DNA of 64,000 nt. Source: Mytilus galloprovincialis. Lineage: Eukaryota > Mollusca > Bivalvia > Mytilida > Mytilidae. The number at the start of each line of letters is the position of its first letter. The first letter of the stretch is position 1. The position numbers were made by a program, and so were the translations under genes. The stretch spans positions 46,441,305-46,505,304 of the forward strand of contig NC_134847.1 in the NCBI RefSeq assembly GCF_965363235.1, written 5' to 3'. Of the stretch, positions 46,828-57,820 are shown piece after piece. Under the pieces are notes generated by a model. The model was not told the DNA's origin and did not search any database. It saw only the letters and a list, made by a program, of their open reading frames with translations.

Positions 46828-46976
46828 GCCCCAGTCCCACTAGACCACGATCGCACCACGCTCACCGCGATCTAAATTAAATTCAGATCGTGTGAGGTCG
46901 CGGTATGAGCGGCATGAAAATGTAAAATTTCGTTGCTTTCACGATGCTTTCACGATGCTACTACGTCCCCATTTTA
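46828..46976. repeat. left remnant of the CTACGACC-rich element
   Basis: Words such as CACTAGACCACGATCGCACC, CACGCTCACCGCGATC, GTGAGGTCGCGGTATGAGCG and CACGATGCTACTACG match the style of 50434-50665 and 52060-53130. The sequence continues seamlessly at 50434 when 46977-50433 is removed. Confidence 0.6.
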
Positions 46977-47219
46977 AGCTAGGTTCACACTGCCGATCAG
47001 ATCAACTCTATCAAGACCGATCAAGACAAATTAAGCGATCGGGAGACTGGTCTTACTCAATCTACAAGCATGTTCGGGATAGTCTACCTTGCTCTTCATC
47101 GATCTGACCTTCAAAAACATTCGAGTAAGGACCGAGAAGCAATTCACTCGAGAAAAGATCGAGAATTCGTCGAGTAACGGTCGAATTGATCGGATCGTGT
47201 AAAGATCGAGAGTTTATGA

Positions 47220-47940
47220 ATTAGGGACCAAAAAGGGGCCCAAATAAGCATTATTTTTGGTTTTTGCACCATAACTTTAGTATAAGTAAATAGAAATCTA
47301 TGAAATTTAAACACAAGGTTTATGACCATAAAAGGAAGGTTGGGTTTGATTTTTGGAGTTTTGGTCCCAACAGTTTAGGAATAAGGGGCCCAAAGGGTCC
47401 AAAATTGAACTTTGTGTGATTTCATCAAAAATTGAATAATTGGGGTTCTTTGATATGCCGAATCTAACTATGTATGTAGATATGTATGTAGATTCTTAAT
47501 TTTTGGTCCCGTTTTCAAATTGGTCTACATTAAGGTCCAAAGGGTCCAAAATTAAACTTAGTTTGATTTTAACAAAAATTGAATCCTTGGGGTTCTTTGA
47601 TATGCTGAATTTAAAAATGTACTTAGCTTTTTAATTATTGGCCTAGTTTTCAAGTTGGTCCAAATGGGGGTCCAAAATTAAACTTTGTTTGATTTCATCA
47701 AAAATTGAATAAATGGGTTCTTTGATATGCCAAATCTAACTGTGTATGTAGATTATTAATTTTTGGTCCAGTTTTCAAATTGGTCTACATTAAGGTCCAA
47801 AGGGTCCAAAATTAAACTAAGTTTGATTTTAACAAAAATTAAATTATTGGGCTTATTTGATATGCTTTATCTAAACATGTACTTTGATTTTTGATTATGG
47901 GCCCAGTTTTCAAGTTGGTCCAAATCAGGATTCCATATCA
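47220..47940. repeat. tandem repeat with GGTCCAAAGGGTCCAAAATT words
   Basis: Units of about 100-150 bp repeat TTTGGTCC(C/A)GTTTTCAA, TTGGTCTACATTAAGG, CAAAATTAAACTTAGTTTGA and TTCTTTGATATGC. The left part (47225-47350) is the inverse of the 155-bp family at 3380-4035 and 24825-25200. At 47940-48040 it passes into the CACAATATTGTGCAATAGCA block. Confidence 0.7.
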
Positions 47941-48060
47941 AATATTGTGCAATAGCAAGAAATTTTCAATTGCACAGTATTGCACAATAGCAAGAAATAT
48001 CTAATTGCACAATATTGTGCAATAGCAATTAATTTTCAATTTGAGTTATCTTTCTTTGTA

Positions 48061-48360
48061 TAGAATAGTAGTTGATAATATATGTTGGAAATTTGCCAGA
48101 CATGACTATGATGTCATTTTCTATTTTTATTTGCCAATAACTTTATGTAAATAACTTCATTGGAAATTTGCCAATATAAAATGTTTCTGATGAAGCTTTT
48201 TTTCCTTATCTTATCTAAAATGTTTTTAGATAATGTATGTTGGACATTTGCCAGACATGACTATGATGTCATTTTCTATTTTTATTTGCCAATAACTTTA
48301 TGTAAATAACTTCATTGGAAATTTGCCAATATAAAATGTTTCTGATGAAGTTTTTTTTAT
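48061..48360. repeat. tandem duplication, about 157-bp period
   Basis: TTTGCCAGACATGACTATGA ... TTCATTGGAAATTTGCCAAT ... GTTTCTGATGAAG occurs twice nearly unchanged, from about 48072 and about 48229. Confidence 0.8.
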
Positions 48361-48479
48361 TGTTTTATACAATAAACAATGTATATTCACTTTTACTACC
48401 AACCAATCTTTACCATTCAGTGATAACAAGCACTTTATTTTACATTTTAATATTTTATGATGTATTTAGAAATTTGAAT

Positions 48480-48935
48480 TGATATCAGTTTTGGAAAAAG
48501 GGAAACGGGGATGTGAAAAAAAAATGGGTGGGGGGTTTAAATTTTTCTCATTTCAGATTTCATAAATAAAAAGAAAATTTCTTCAAACATTTTTTTGAGA
48601 GGATTAATATTCAACAGCATAGTGAATTGCTCAAAGGCAAAAAAAAAATTTTAAGTTCATTAGACCACATTCATTCTGTATCAGAAACCTATGCTGTGTC
48701 AACTATTTAATTTTAGATTTAAATAAATTTGAAGAAGAAATCTTTAATTGATTTGTAAAATCTTGACATTTGTTTTGTGTAAAAAAAACCATGTAATGTC
48801 AAAAAATTTGATCACAATCCAAATTCAGAGCTGTATCACGCTTGAATGTTTTGTCCATACTTGCCCCAACTGTTCAGGGTTCGACTTCTGCTGTCGAATA
48901 AAGCTGCGCCCTGCGGAGCACCTGGTTGACAGTTC
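48480..48935 (-). repeat. dispersed repeat family 3, inverse copy
   Basis: On the minus strand it reads GCTCCGCAGGGCGCAGC, AACCCTGAACAGTTGGGGCA, CTGAATTTGGATTGTG, and then a C-run/A-run stretch near 48515-48540. This is the order seen at 24345-24610. It probably forms one long composite repeat with the blocks from 47220. Confidence 0.7.
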
Positions 48936-49050
48936 AAACAGGGTCAGCAAACTCTGATTAAACGATGCATTTGTTTCTGCTTCTGTAACGTTTAACAAAC
49001 AATAACAAACGGCAAACAACGTTTACCAAACTTTGGTGAGAAAAAAATGC

Positions 49051-49451
49051 ACTATTGATCTCTTGATAGATATGTATATGTCAAGTTGTAAACAGTTTCA
49101 GAAAACGTATCACTCCGGGGGAGTGAAATTCTACTTTGGGTAAAATTTTGCGGAAATATGTGACATCTTTGCCCTCTTTTGTTATTTTTTTTAGCGAATA
49201 CATGCAGGTTGTTGCCATACAACAAAAGGAAAATGAATATCTTTAACCCTTCAACTACTAGATATCAAATCTATGAAAAATACTGATTACATACTTATGC
49301 ACAATATATGACACAAACGGTACGCTTTAGTTGTAAGATAGAAAGGACAAGGGGTGGTAAAGTTCATGTACATTGCTGTCTATCAAAAGTACTAACCCAG
49401 AGACAAATCTCATTTTGTGGTGTCATTTTACAAGTCTCTCATACTGCCCAC
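49051..49451. other. unclassified interior of the TIR element
   Basis: No gene or named repeat recognised. Confidence 0.35.
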
Positions 49452-49593
49452 CAGTGGCGGAACCAGGGGGGGGGGGGGGTTGTTCCGGGGGTGCGCACCC
49501 CCCCTTTATTTTTGCCGATCAATGCATTTGTATCGGGACATATGTTTTGCACCCCCCCCCCCCCCCTTTCGAAAATTCCTGCATCCGCCCCTG
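49452..49593. mobile_element. 142-bp CAGTGGCGGA MITE with 5-bp target duplication
   Basis: The left CAGTGGCGGAACCAGG plus G run and the right C run plus GCATCCGCCCCTG are inverse. CCCAC flanks both sides (49447-49451 and 49594-49598). Frames across it in all directions (up to 130 codons, Pro/Gly-rich) are by-products. Confidence 0.7.
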
Positions 49594-49598
49594 CCCAC

Positions 49599-50100
49599 AC
49601 AGTGGTCATCGTGTCAGCCACTGCCTCACTTAGATTTCTCGGCGCCCATTGCTGTCAACATCATCTTCTATGCACTCTTCAAGCTTCGTCACAGCTGTAA
49701 ACCTGTCTCTCTGAGCTCTTACCACCTTGCCCATAAATCCAATTGCTATATTTCTATGTCTATATTTTAAATGTATGATTATACTCGGACCTTCTACTAA
49801 ATATAACCAAATAAACGGAGAGTGTGTCCAGCTAGCACATATAACATTATAAAGGGTCATTACGCAAGAACGGCCACCAAAATTCGCTTGTAAACTAGCT
49901 GTGTTTTATCGTTATAAGCATTGTGTATACGGTGTTTCTTAAAATTTGGTTGAGGCAAAATAAAATTAGAGAACGGATTTTTAGTAATATTGTTGGGACG
50001 TACACGTGTACGGACAAGGGTAACACTCAATGCCCACTACGTAGCGGCGGGGAATAAAAATTTCGGAAAAAATGTGCATACCCGACCAATTCCAGATTAT
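49599..50100. other. unclassified interior of the TIR element
   Basis: No transposase-like frame recognised on either strand. Confidence 0.35.
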
Positions 50101-50433
50101 CCCTACGACCCATATACGATCTGGTCGATCTGGTCTGGTCGTGATCAGGTTGGGATCGTGAATAGTTGATTTGGTCTAGATAGTCGAATAAAGATCGTGT
50201 AAAGATCGTGAATTGATCGGAATTATCGAATTAGTATTCATTTTGTTGTCAGGATGAAGTCTTGATAGAGTCATTAAGGAGTCGTGAATGGTCGAATTAG
50301 GGTCGTGTACAGTCGGATGGCGGTCGGGTAGAAGTCGTAAACAGGCCCGATCACGAATTTGGTTGAGCTTGGTCGTGGAAATTTGAACAATCGGGACCAT
50401 CGAGTTGATCTGATCGGCAGTGTGAACCTAGCT

Positions 50434-50693
50434 TTACGCTTCTACAACGATCACGCTACGATTATACCACGTTTATTCTGCAACCTCACTAAAATTATCA
50501 CGATCTTTCCACGCTCATCACGTTCTCACTACGACCATACCACGATTTATCCGATTACAACACGATCTTACCACGCTTCTACTGCGATTATAGCACACTC
50601 TTACCACGACCAAACTACGACCATGCCACGTTCATATACACAGTGATCTTACTACGCTCCCAGTAATATATCGTCAACATCGTGTTCCATATA
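50434..50693. repeat. CTACGACC-rich block
   Basis: Short words of the form C(T/C)ACGA(T/C)C, ACCACG, TTACCACGCTTCTACTGCG and CACTACGACCATACCACG repeat irregularly at 8-20 bp spacing. It continues the left remnant at 46828-46976 and resembles 52258-52465. Confidence 0.6.
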
Positions 50694-50930
50694 AATATTG
50701 AGGCCCCTCATGGGGGGGTCCTAGTAATCACATAATCACCATTTTTTTGCCAATATAATCACATAATCATTAAATATTTGCTTATCTTTAGTAATCAAAT
50801 AATCATAAACTAAAAATACAGTCCTAGGTAATCAAATAATCATGAAATATTTGGCTTAATAATCAAATAATCATTAAAAAAACGGCCAAGTAATCACATA
50901 ATCAAAAACCCCATGAGGGCCCTCAATATT
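50694..50930. mobile_element. 237-bp MITE with AATATTGAGG ends and TAATCA repeats
   Basis: The left AATATTGAGGCCCCTCATGG and the right CCATGAGGGCCCTCAATATT are inverse. The interior repeats AGTAATCACATAATCA and AATAATCATTAAA words about nine times. Confidence 0.75.
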
Positions 50931-51045
50931 GTATCAATCCTTCTATTTCTCATTGATGCGTAGAGTTTCTTGGAAACAACGCAGTCATGCAACCAAAATC
51001 TACAAGAACTCGTGGACGTAGTGGAAGGGGTAGATGCAGAGACAT

Positions 51046-51196
51046 AGACAATAACTGTTTAGTGTCTTTAAATATCAGCTGTATTTGTACGAGGCTAGGA
51101 AACAAGGTGTATGCGAGCTTTTAGCGAGCTACTACACCCGTTTCGAGCCGAGTACAAATACAGCTGATATTTAAAGACACTAAACAGTTATTGTCT
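51046..51196. repeat. hairpin with perfect 45-bp arms
   Basis: 51046-51090 (AGACAATAACTGTTTAGTGT...ATTTGTAC) and 51152-51196 are exact reverse complements around a 61-bp loop. It marks the left part of the insert in copy A. The insert's right end (AATTGCAGGATAAA at about 51689-51702) is the inverse of TTTATCCTGCAATT just right of the hairpin at about 51196. Confidence 0.85.
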
Positions 51197-51742
51197 TTAT
51201 CCTGCAATTAATTCTGTATATTGTTTGTGTTTTGAAAGACACAAAAACTAACATATTTAGCATTTATTTTCGATTTGTAATCCCTTGAGGCCCGCGTAGT
51301 AATATCAAAATCAAACATTACGCTGAAGACGGGTTCGCAAAAAAGAATCTCGAATGGTCAACAATAATACATCGCTCAAGGTGAATAATTATCTTTTTTA
51401 ACATAACAACTAATTTCAACAGTTAAAATGAATAACAAAACATTGTCAAATTTGAAACAGAAGTCTACGAGTTGTCCTACGCTTCAGACTTGACATTCAC
51501 TAAACATGCATGCTGAAATTGACATGGTTGATTTTGTAACACAATCATACACATTCAATACACATTCTGAGGTCACACAGGTTCAAACAATACTCAGTCC
51601 GGCAGTGGGCGGAGCTTTAAGCGATATCTGTATAGTATACAGATACAGCATAGCGATATCTGTAGGGCTGTATCTGTATAGTAGGACAGCCAATTGCAGG
51701 ATAAAGAGGGAGATCTGATAGTAACGAATCCTGATCCAGTAG

Positions 51743-51833
51743 CACAGGCACTGGTCTCAGAAAAAAAAATCCTAGACACCTTTATATAACATAAGGTGTA
51801 TAGGAAAAATAAATTCTGAGATGAGAGCCTGTG
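51743..51833. mobile_element. 91-bp hAT-like MITE, copy 2, with perfect 8-bp target duplication
   Basis: The CACAGGCACTGGTCTCAG ... CTGAGATGAGAGCCTGTG ends are inverse. TCCAGTAG stands on both sides (51735-51742 and 51834-51841). Same family as 40122-40214. An 8-bp duplication is the hallmark of hAT-type insertion (established). Confidence 0.85.
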
Positions 51834-52055
51834 TCCAGTAGAGATGTCGGATCAACCAATCCAACCACAACTTATTGCTGGTCCATCAAGCTCAAATGCT
51901 GATGTTTTAGTAAATGATAGCAGGGATGACACAGATATGTCAAACATTGTTGAGCCGTTGGAGAAAAAGGACAAGAGATCCAAATTACATACATACAAAC
52001 AAAACCTGGAGAGCTTTTATGTATTTCATGTGAAAATGATAATGTGCATGATGGT

Positions 52056-52470
52056 CGTAGTTTGAACGTAGTCAGGTCGTAAGAAGAGCGTGACGAGGAC
52101 GGCATGGGCGTGATAGAATCGTACTATGATCTTGAACAGGGTGGTGTAAACGTGGTTTAGTCGTAGTGGAAGCGTAGATAGGTTGCGGCGAGAACGTGAA
52201 AGTCGTAGTGAGGTCGTAGTAAAGTCGCTGTGAGATCGTAGCGAAGTCTCTCCGAATAGAATCACGTTTTCGCTACGATGGTTTGCGATCTTATCACGAC
52301 CTCACTGCTCTCTCACTACGCTTCTACTACGACCTGATTTCGCCACGATTGCACCACGCTTTTCCTGCGATTACCATGATCTTACAACGCTCACCACGTT
52401 CTCACTACGACAATACCACGAGTTACCCGATTGCAACACGATCTTACCACGCTTCTGATTAATACGTAGA
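52056..52470. repeat. GGTCGTAGT / ACTACGACC inverted block, copy A
   Basis: From 52056 to about 52257 the plus strand carries GTCGTAGT, GGTCGTAGTAAAGTCG and GAGATCGTAGCG words. From 52258 it switches to the complements (CGCTACGATGG, CACTACGC, CTACTACGACCTG). The whole is thus a loose palindrome with its centre near 52257. Confidence 0.65.
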
Positions 52471-52479
52471 TTTCTCGGA

Positions 52480-52850
52480 AAAATACAGTCATGCCACCAA
52501 AATCTACTAGAACACATGGGCATGGTGGTAGGGGTAGATGTAGAGGCAGAGGTAGCTCTGATAGAAACGAATCCTAATCCAGCTGAGATGTCGGACCGAC
52601 CAATCCTTTTCCTAAATTAGAACCTATTGCTGGTCCGTCAAGCTCAAATGACGATATTTTAGTGAACGATAGCAGAGATGACACAAATGTGTCAATCATG
52701 GTTGAGCCGTTAGAGTAAATGGACAAGAAGTCCTTATTACATACAGACAAACAAAACCTGGAGATATTTAATATTTTATGTGAAAATGACAATGAGAATC
52801 ATGGTCGTAGTATGAACGTAGTCAGGTCGTAAGAAGAAAGTGATGAGGAC
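52480..52850 (+). pseudogene. decayed coding-like module, copy B
   Basis: ATG at 52491 reads MPPKSTRTHGHGGRGRCRGR and stops at 52575. After a frame change it continues AGPSSSNDDILVNDSRDDTN, VEPLE and KQNLEIF with stops between. It aligns with copy A without that copy's two insertions. Unrecognised protein, dead copy. Confidence 0.6.
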
Positions 52851-53130
52851 GGCATGGGCATGCTAGAATCGTACTATGATATTGAACAGCGTGGCGTAAA
52901 CGTGGTATAGTCGCAGTGAAAGCGCAGTTGGGTCGCGGTGAGAACGTGATGGTCGTAATGAGCTCGTAATAACGTCGCTGTGAGATCGTAGCACAGTCTC
53001 TCCGATTCACGCTTTCGCTACGCTCTCGCTACGATGATACAGCGACCTTTGTGATCTTACTACGACCTTAGTGCGCTCTAACTACGCCTCTACTACGACC
53101 TGATTTCGCCACGACCGCACCATGATTGAA
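52800..53130. repeat. GGTCGTAGT / ACTACGACC inverted block, copy B
   Basis: Same composition switch as in copy A, with the centre near 53010 (GAGATCGTAGCACAG before, TTCGCTACGCTCTCGCTACG after). Confidence 0.65.
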
Positions 53131-53837
53131 TTAACATGTTTAAAGTTGGCCATGCTTATCACGATCTTGAAGACCGTGATACGACATTACATCTGCTAGG
53201 AATGGAGACTTAAAATCTGATGCCTCTTGTTAGGAGAGTGTTTCGCACGATGAAGAACCAACGCAACAGCAATTTTTTGGGTCTTTTTGTGGCTTATTGT
53301 CGACAAAATTTGGCCTTTCTTACTTACCCTCTCCCTTTAGTGGCAGTCAAAATACCCGAACCTTTTATCTAGGTCGAATTGCTGCGGCATATTGCCACCG
53401 GACGTTAGGAAAATAAAACTCAATCTTCGTAGTAAAAATATATTAGGTTACTATCATACGTTTTTGCGTTGATATTTGATTTAAACACTTTTAAAGGGTA
53501 TGACTTATGTAGTAATGCTGTTATTAAAGATAGTCTTTTCAAATAAAAAATGGGAATATTTTGTTTTAGGTCATTAACAATCTTACTTTTAGAAGAACGG
53601 CACTGATACCAAAAACCTTTATTGTAGAAAAAGTCATGAATATGACAGTTTTATCCATTCGTTTGATGTGTTTGAGTTTTTGATTTTGCCATTTGATAAG
53701 GAACTTTCCGTTTTGAATTTTTCTCGAAGTTCAGTATTTTTGTGATTTTACTTTTTAATCGAATCCGTCGAAACATATCTTTACAGTATACATATATGTA
53801 TCTATAGAAGAGCTTTCACTCAATTGCCTGTTGCTTT
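53131..53837. other. intergenic sequence, no gene recognised
   Basis: Nothing could be named in this stretch. Confidence 0.35.
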
Positions 53838-54990
53838 TTTAGCTCACCTGGCCCGAAACTTGGCCACAATCATCATTGGGGTATCTAGTTTAAAAAATGT
53901 GTCCGGTGACCCGGCCAACCAACCAAGAAGGCCGCCATGGCTAAAAATAGGACATAAGGGTAAAATGTAGATTTTGGCTTATATCTCTGAAACCACAGCA
54001 TTTAGAGCAAATCTGCCATGGAGGTAAAATTGTTTATCAGGTCAAGATCTATCTGCTCAGAAATCGGAGAACCCGTTGTTGGGTTGCTGCCCTTAAATTT
54101 GTAATTTTTAGGAAATTTTGCCGATTTTGGTTATTATCTTGAATATTATTAAAGATAGAGATTAACTGTAAACAGCAATAATGTTCATCAAAGTCAGATC
54201 TACAAATAAGTCAACATGACCAAAATGGTCAGTTGACCCCTTAAGGAGTAATTGACTTTAAAATCAATTTTTAACGATTTTTTCTAAATTTTTGTAATCT
54301 TTTTCAAAAATCTTCTCCTCTGAAGCTACGAAGACAAATTTAACCAAACTTGTCCACAAGCATCATTAGGGTATCTAGTTTACAAAAATGTGTCCGATGA
54401 CCTCGCCCGTGAACCAAGATGGCCGACATGGCTAAAAGTAGTACAAAGGGTAAAATTCAGTTTTTGACTCATATCTCTGAAACCAAAGCATTTAGAGAAA
54501 ATCTGCTGTAGATAAAATTGTTCATTAGGTTAAGATCTATCTGCCCTGAAATTTTCAGACCAATCGGGCAACTTGTTGTTGGGCTGCTGCCACTGAATTG
54601 GTAATTTTAAGAAAATTTTGCAGCTTTTAGTTAATATCTTGAATATTATTATAAATAGAGATAAACTGTAAATAGCAATAATGTACAGCAAAGTCAGAGC
54701 TACAAATAAGCCAACTTGACCAAAGTGATCAATTGACCCCTTAAGGAGTTATTGTCCTTTATAGTCAATTTTTAACAATTTTCATATTTTTACAAAATAT
54801 TTTCCACTGTCAGTTCTGGGCCAATTTGATTATAGATAGAGATAATTGTAAGCAGCAAGATTGTTCAATAAAGAACGATCTACAAACACATCACCAATAC
54901 CAAAACAGAATGTTGTCATGAATCCATCTGTGTCCTTGTTTAATATGCACATAGACCAAGGTGAGCGACACAGGCTCTTTAGAGCCTCTA
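53838..54990 (+). repeat. tandem repeat with CTCACCTGGCCC head and AGGTGAGCGACACAGG tail
   Basis: Two units and a partial third, about 470 bp each, repeat AACTTG(G/T)CCACAA(T/G)CATCA, GGGTATCTAGTTTA, ATGTGTCCG(G/A)TGAC, CATGGCTAAAA and GTTGTTGGG(T/C)TGCTGCC words. The head and tail contain a short inverse pair (CTCACCTGG and AGGTGAGCG). I recall this as a common bivalve repeat. Confidence 0.7.
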
Positions 54991-56529
54991 TTTTTCATTA
55001 CCAATTTTTAGTTGAGATCAGATCTTTGATGGTCCCTTAAATTCTCAAACAACCCGGGCCAGATAGCTTTGAATATTACATACAGACGGTATTGTTAAAG
55101 ACGGTATGATGACCTCAAATAATGCGTATCCTTACAAAAATAGTTTATATATAAGTCAAGAGTGGGTCATTATGAATCGGGACGAAATTATAACTATAAA
55201 TGTTTTGCAAATTTTATGAAACACCAAACTCCTTTCGAGAGCTTTTGGTAGAATCTACTTATTGTTATAACTGTGCTTTAAATATTGAGAAATCTATAAA
55301 AGAACAATTTCTCATGTTGTACTGAAAAAAAATACCTCTAAAAATTGGTTTTCGAAGGTTATAACAATAACCACCAACAATGCAAGTCTAAGATAGCAAT
55401 TCATATTGTTCAGCATTTTTCTCTCTTTCAAATAAACGCTGAATATCAAGTAAAATCCCTTGCATGTTGGGTTTACTTTTGTCTTTATTTTATTGGTAAC
55501 GGGAACGTTTTTTAATATTACTTTGTTCACGAAAAACATAATATAATATTAAGCTGTGACCAAAATCTTTTTTAAAATATCACAATTATCCAATTATGGA
55601 ATTATTGATAAACATATATAAAAGTCACGTTTTCAAAATTAGAGAGGCGTGATTTGAATGGTCAGACCATAGTAATGGAACCTCAAATTGTTTTATGCAA
55701 AAATGTATCAAATTACGTTTTAAAGACCTGTCATGGGTAGGGCAATTCAAATTTAACTTATTTCAGAAATATGTTTAAGAGTAGTCAAAGGATAGAGTTG
55801 CGACACGCATTGTAAGGAAATACATGTAGTACAATATGACAAATTAAACATGTGCATATTGTATACTTATTGACTAGGTATGAGTGGAATAGTAAGTTTA
55901 TTAATCTCCGAGGTGCAACTATTGCCCTGAAGACCAACTTGAATATAATTCCAAAATGTAAATTCAACAAAGACGGTCGAATGAAGTACGAAAAAAATTG
56001 ACTGCAATTCAAATTAAAATGAAAGTATGTACGTAAGGGACATCTACATGTTGCTTACCAACAGGTCACCTGCAGACCTCTCAAAAAGCTTTTGAAATTG
56101 TTATAAACGGACAATGAGCATGGCACACTGTATACACAAGGCATCGAATTAAACGTCTGCTTTTCGAATGAACATGGCTGCATTTTTATACATTCTAAAT
56201 ACCCGAACTGTTTAACTTCCGGATGAAAAAAGTCCAGGAATTAACCACATTTCTGAAGATTATTCAGTCCTTCGGATTTGTTGATTTTAACACGGAAATT
56301 TTATTTTGCAAAAAAAATGCAAAAACACATACACCGGGAAGTGCACCAGAGAAGGAAATATGAAATTAATATAAAAATAGAGGTGAGAAATTCTGGATTT
56401 TTTCTCTATGAAGGGAGTGAAAGCTCTATCAACAATCAGACCAGGCTACATAAAACTTGGAGGAAACTTGAAAAGTAGATTTTATAATGTTAACATTTTA
56501 TAGCAATTTATTCTCTAATACTCTCATCC
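54991..56529. other. intergenic sequence, no gene recognised
   Basis: Short frames only. No exon or repeat supported. Confidence 0.4.
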
Positions 56530-56725
56530 TTGTTACTGTAAATTCAGAAAATATTGCGTGCATTTATTATTGCAATTTTGTAATTTTAGACTGAAATACG
56601 ATTTGATTTATGCGATATTAAAAAAAATCCTGTTTCATTCATAATTTTTTTACAAAATGCGAGTTTGAATTATTGTGATTATTATGATTATTACCCTGTC
56701 GCAATATTAAAAACAAAATTGTAGC
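56530..56725. mobile_element. second copy of the CTGTAAATTCAG MITE, diverged
   Basis: TTACTGTAAATTCAGAAAAT, ATTGCGTGCATTTATTATTG, GAAATACGATTTGATT-like and TACCCTGTCGCAATATTA match 2539-2719 read inversely in part. The right terminus is no longer clear. Confidence 0.5.
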
Positions 56726-57820
56726 TATGTTACAATTACAATTGTCATGTAAATGCATCACCTCGATCTCAGAATGACCTTATGACGCATGACGTCTTTC
56801 TATTTTTTTTTTAAAGATACAAGCGTGGACACAGATTAGTGTGGATAGTATGTTTAGATGTTTGACAGTGTCTTATGACAAAAGGAGTTCTATGTTTTTC
56901 CTATAGGGTGTTATTAACTGTGTTAACACGATGACAACTAATCTGAGCATTAGGAGTGTTGTTTATTTAATATTTACAAGATTGATCGTTTATATAAATA
57001 TACAGTGTTAATTTCCGTTGTTTAACGCAAGCGTACATTTTAGATAAATAAATTGAATGAAAACTACGGTTCCTTATTTATGCATTGTGATTAAAAATTC
57101 GTATGTATCATTACTTCATTTGTTTACAACTCTGTCTTGTATTGTTCTGGTCGTACCGTATTGCAAATATTAAATTTCATGACTGTATCATGTGTTTCCA
57201 TCAGTTTATCATAGAACTATCACATGGTAAGGTTTGAAATTAATGGTAAACCCTAGTTTTTAGTATTTATCGTTTTAATTTATTGACATAACTGCACGAC
57301 TCGATTCTCAATTGATAGTGGTAAGATAATCGTTGCAAAGAATCCTGTTAAACTTTTGTGAAAGACGGTTTTAATTTTGCAGTGTTGCGAGAGTTTATGT
57401 TCTATTTTGAAGGCAATTGTAGTGACCTGCAATACAAGTACCGTTCCATTGAGTTTTGTTATATGTCTTGTGTTTCTGTCTCTGACCTAGGTTTTCTGTA
57501 TTTGGCAGGTGTATTTCATCATGACATAAGACATTGTTACGTGTACCATGATGAACTTTCGTGCATGACTGCTGTGTATATTTTTGAATGGAACTATTGA
57601 CCAGAATATGACTTTTTGACTATTGACCTATGCACGTTGGGTGTGTCATCGGGATACAGTGTGTATATTACCTTGACCTCAAAATATAATTTTCAATTGA
57701 CCTTGCTTCTGAATATGTGGCATGCAGATATATTGTCATAAGATGGTGAGTCTAGTGGCAATAGAAACTTCACGTCATCGTAAGCTTGACCTTTGGCCTC
57801 AATGTACAAGTTGTATATTT
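56726..57820. other. intergenic sequence, no gene recognised
   Basis: An 80-codon frame at 57358-57600 has no known motif and is not called. From about 57600 the sequence CAGAATATGACTTTTTGACT begins a block partly repeated at 57970 (see next entry). Confidence 0.4.

Larger units (their letters stand above)
46977..50433. mobile_element. 3.46-kb TIR element, TTA flanks
   Basis: The left AGCTAGGTTCACACTGCCGA then TCAGATCAACTC is inverted at the right end (GAGTTGATCTGATCGGCAGT then GTGAACCTAGCT). TTA stands at 46974-46976 and 50434-50436, fitting a 3-bp target duplication (PIF/Harbinger-like; inference). Subterminal GATCG/TCGAATT words run inward on both sides (46990-47220 and 50100-50400). The interior is filled by other repeats (47220-48935, 48930-49050, 49452-49593) rather than transposase, so it is probably a non-autonomous or heavily invaded copy. 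Confidence 0.75.
50985..52055 (+). pseudogene. decayed coding-like module, copy A (interrupted)
   Basis: It begins with ATG at about 50988 (MQPKSTRTRGRSGRGR) and is broken by an inserted block at about 51042-51705. It resumes at 51706 (CTGATAGTAACGAATCC), is broken again by the hAT-like MITE 51743-51833, and then reads MSDQPIQPQLIAGPSSSNAD, NDSRDDTDMSNIVEPLE and KQNLE. The protein is Gly/Arg-rich then Ser/Asp-rich, and I do not recognise it. Copy B at 52480-52850 aligns with it throughout. Likely the 5' part of a transposon gene (inference). Confidence 0.6.

Noticed and set aside
49308-49860. Pro/Gly-rich frames up to 130 codons
   Set aside because: They cross the CAGTGGCGGA MITE and its G/C runs. 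No domain is visible.
57358-57600. 80-codon plus-strand frame
   Set aside because: No motif, and part of it borders a diverged direct repeat. Not supported as a gene.
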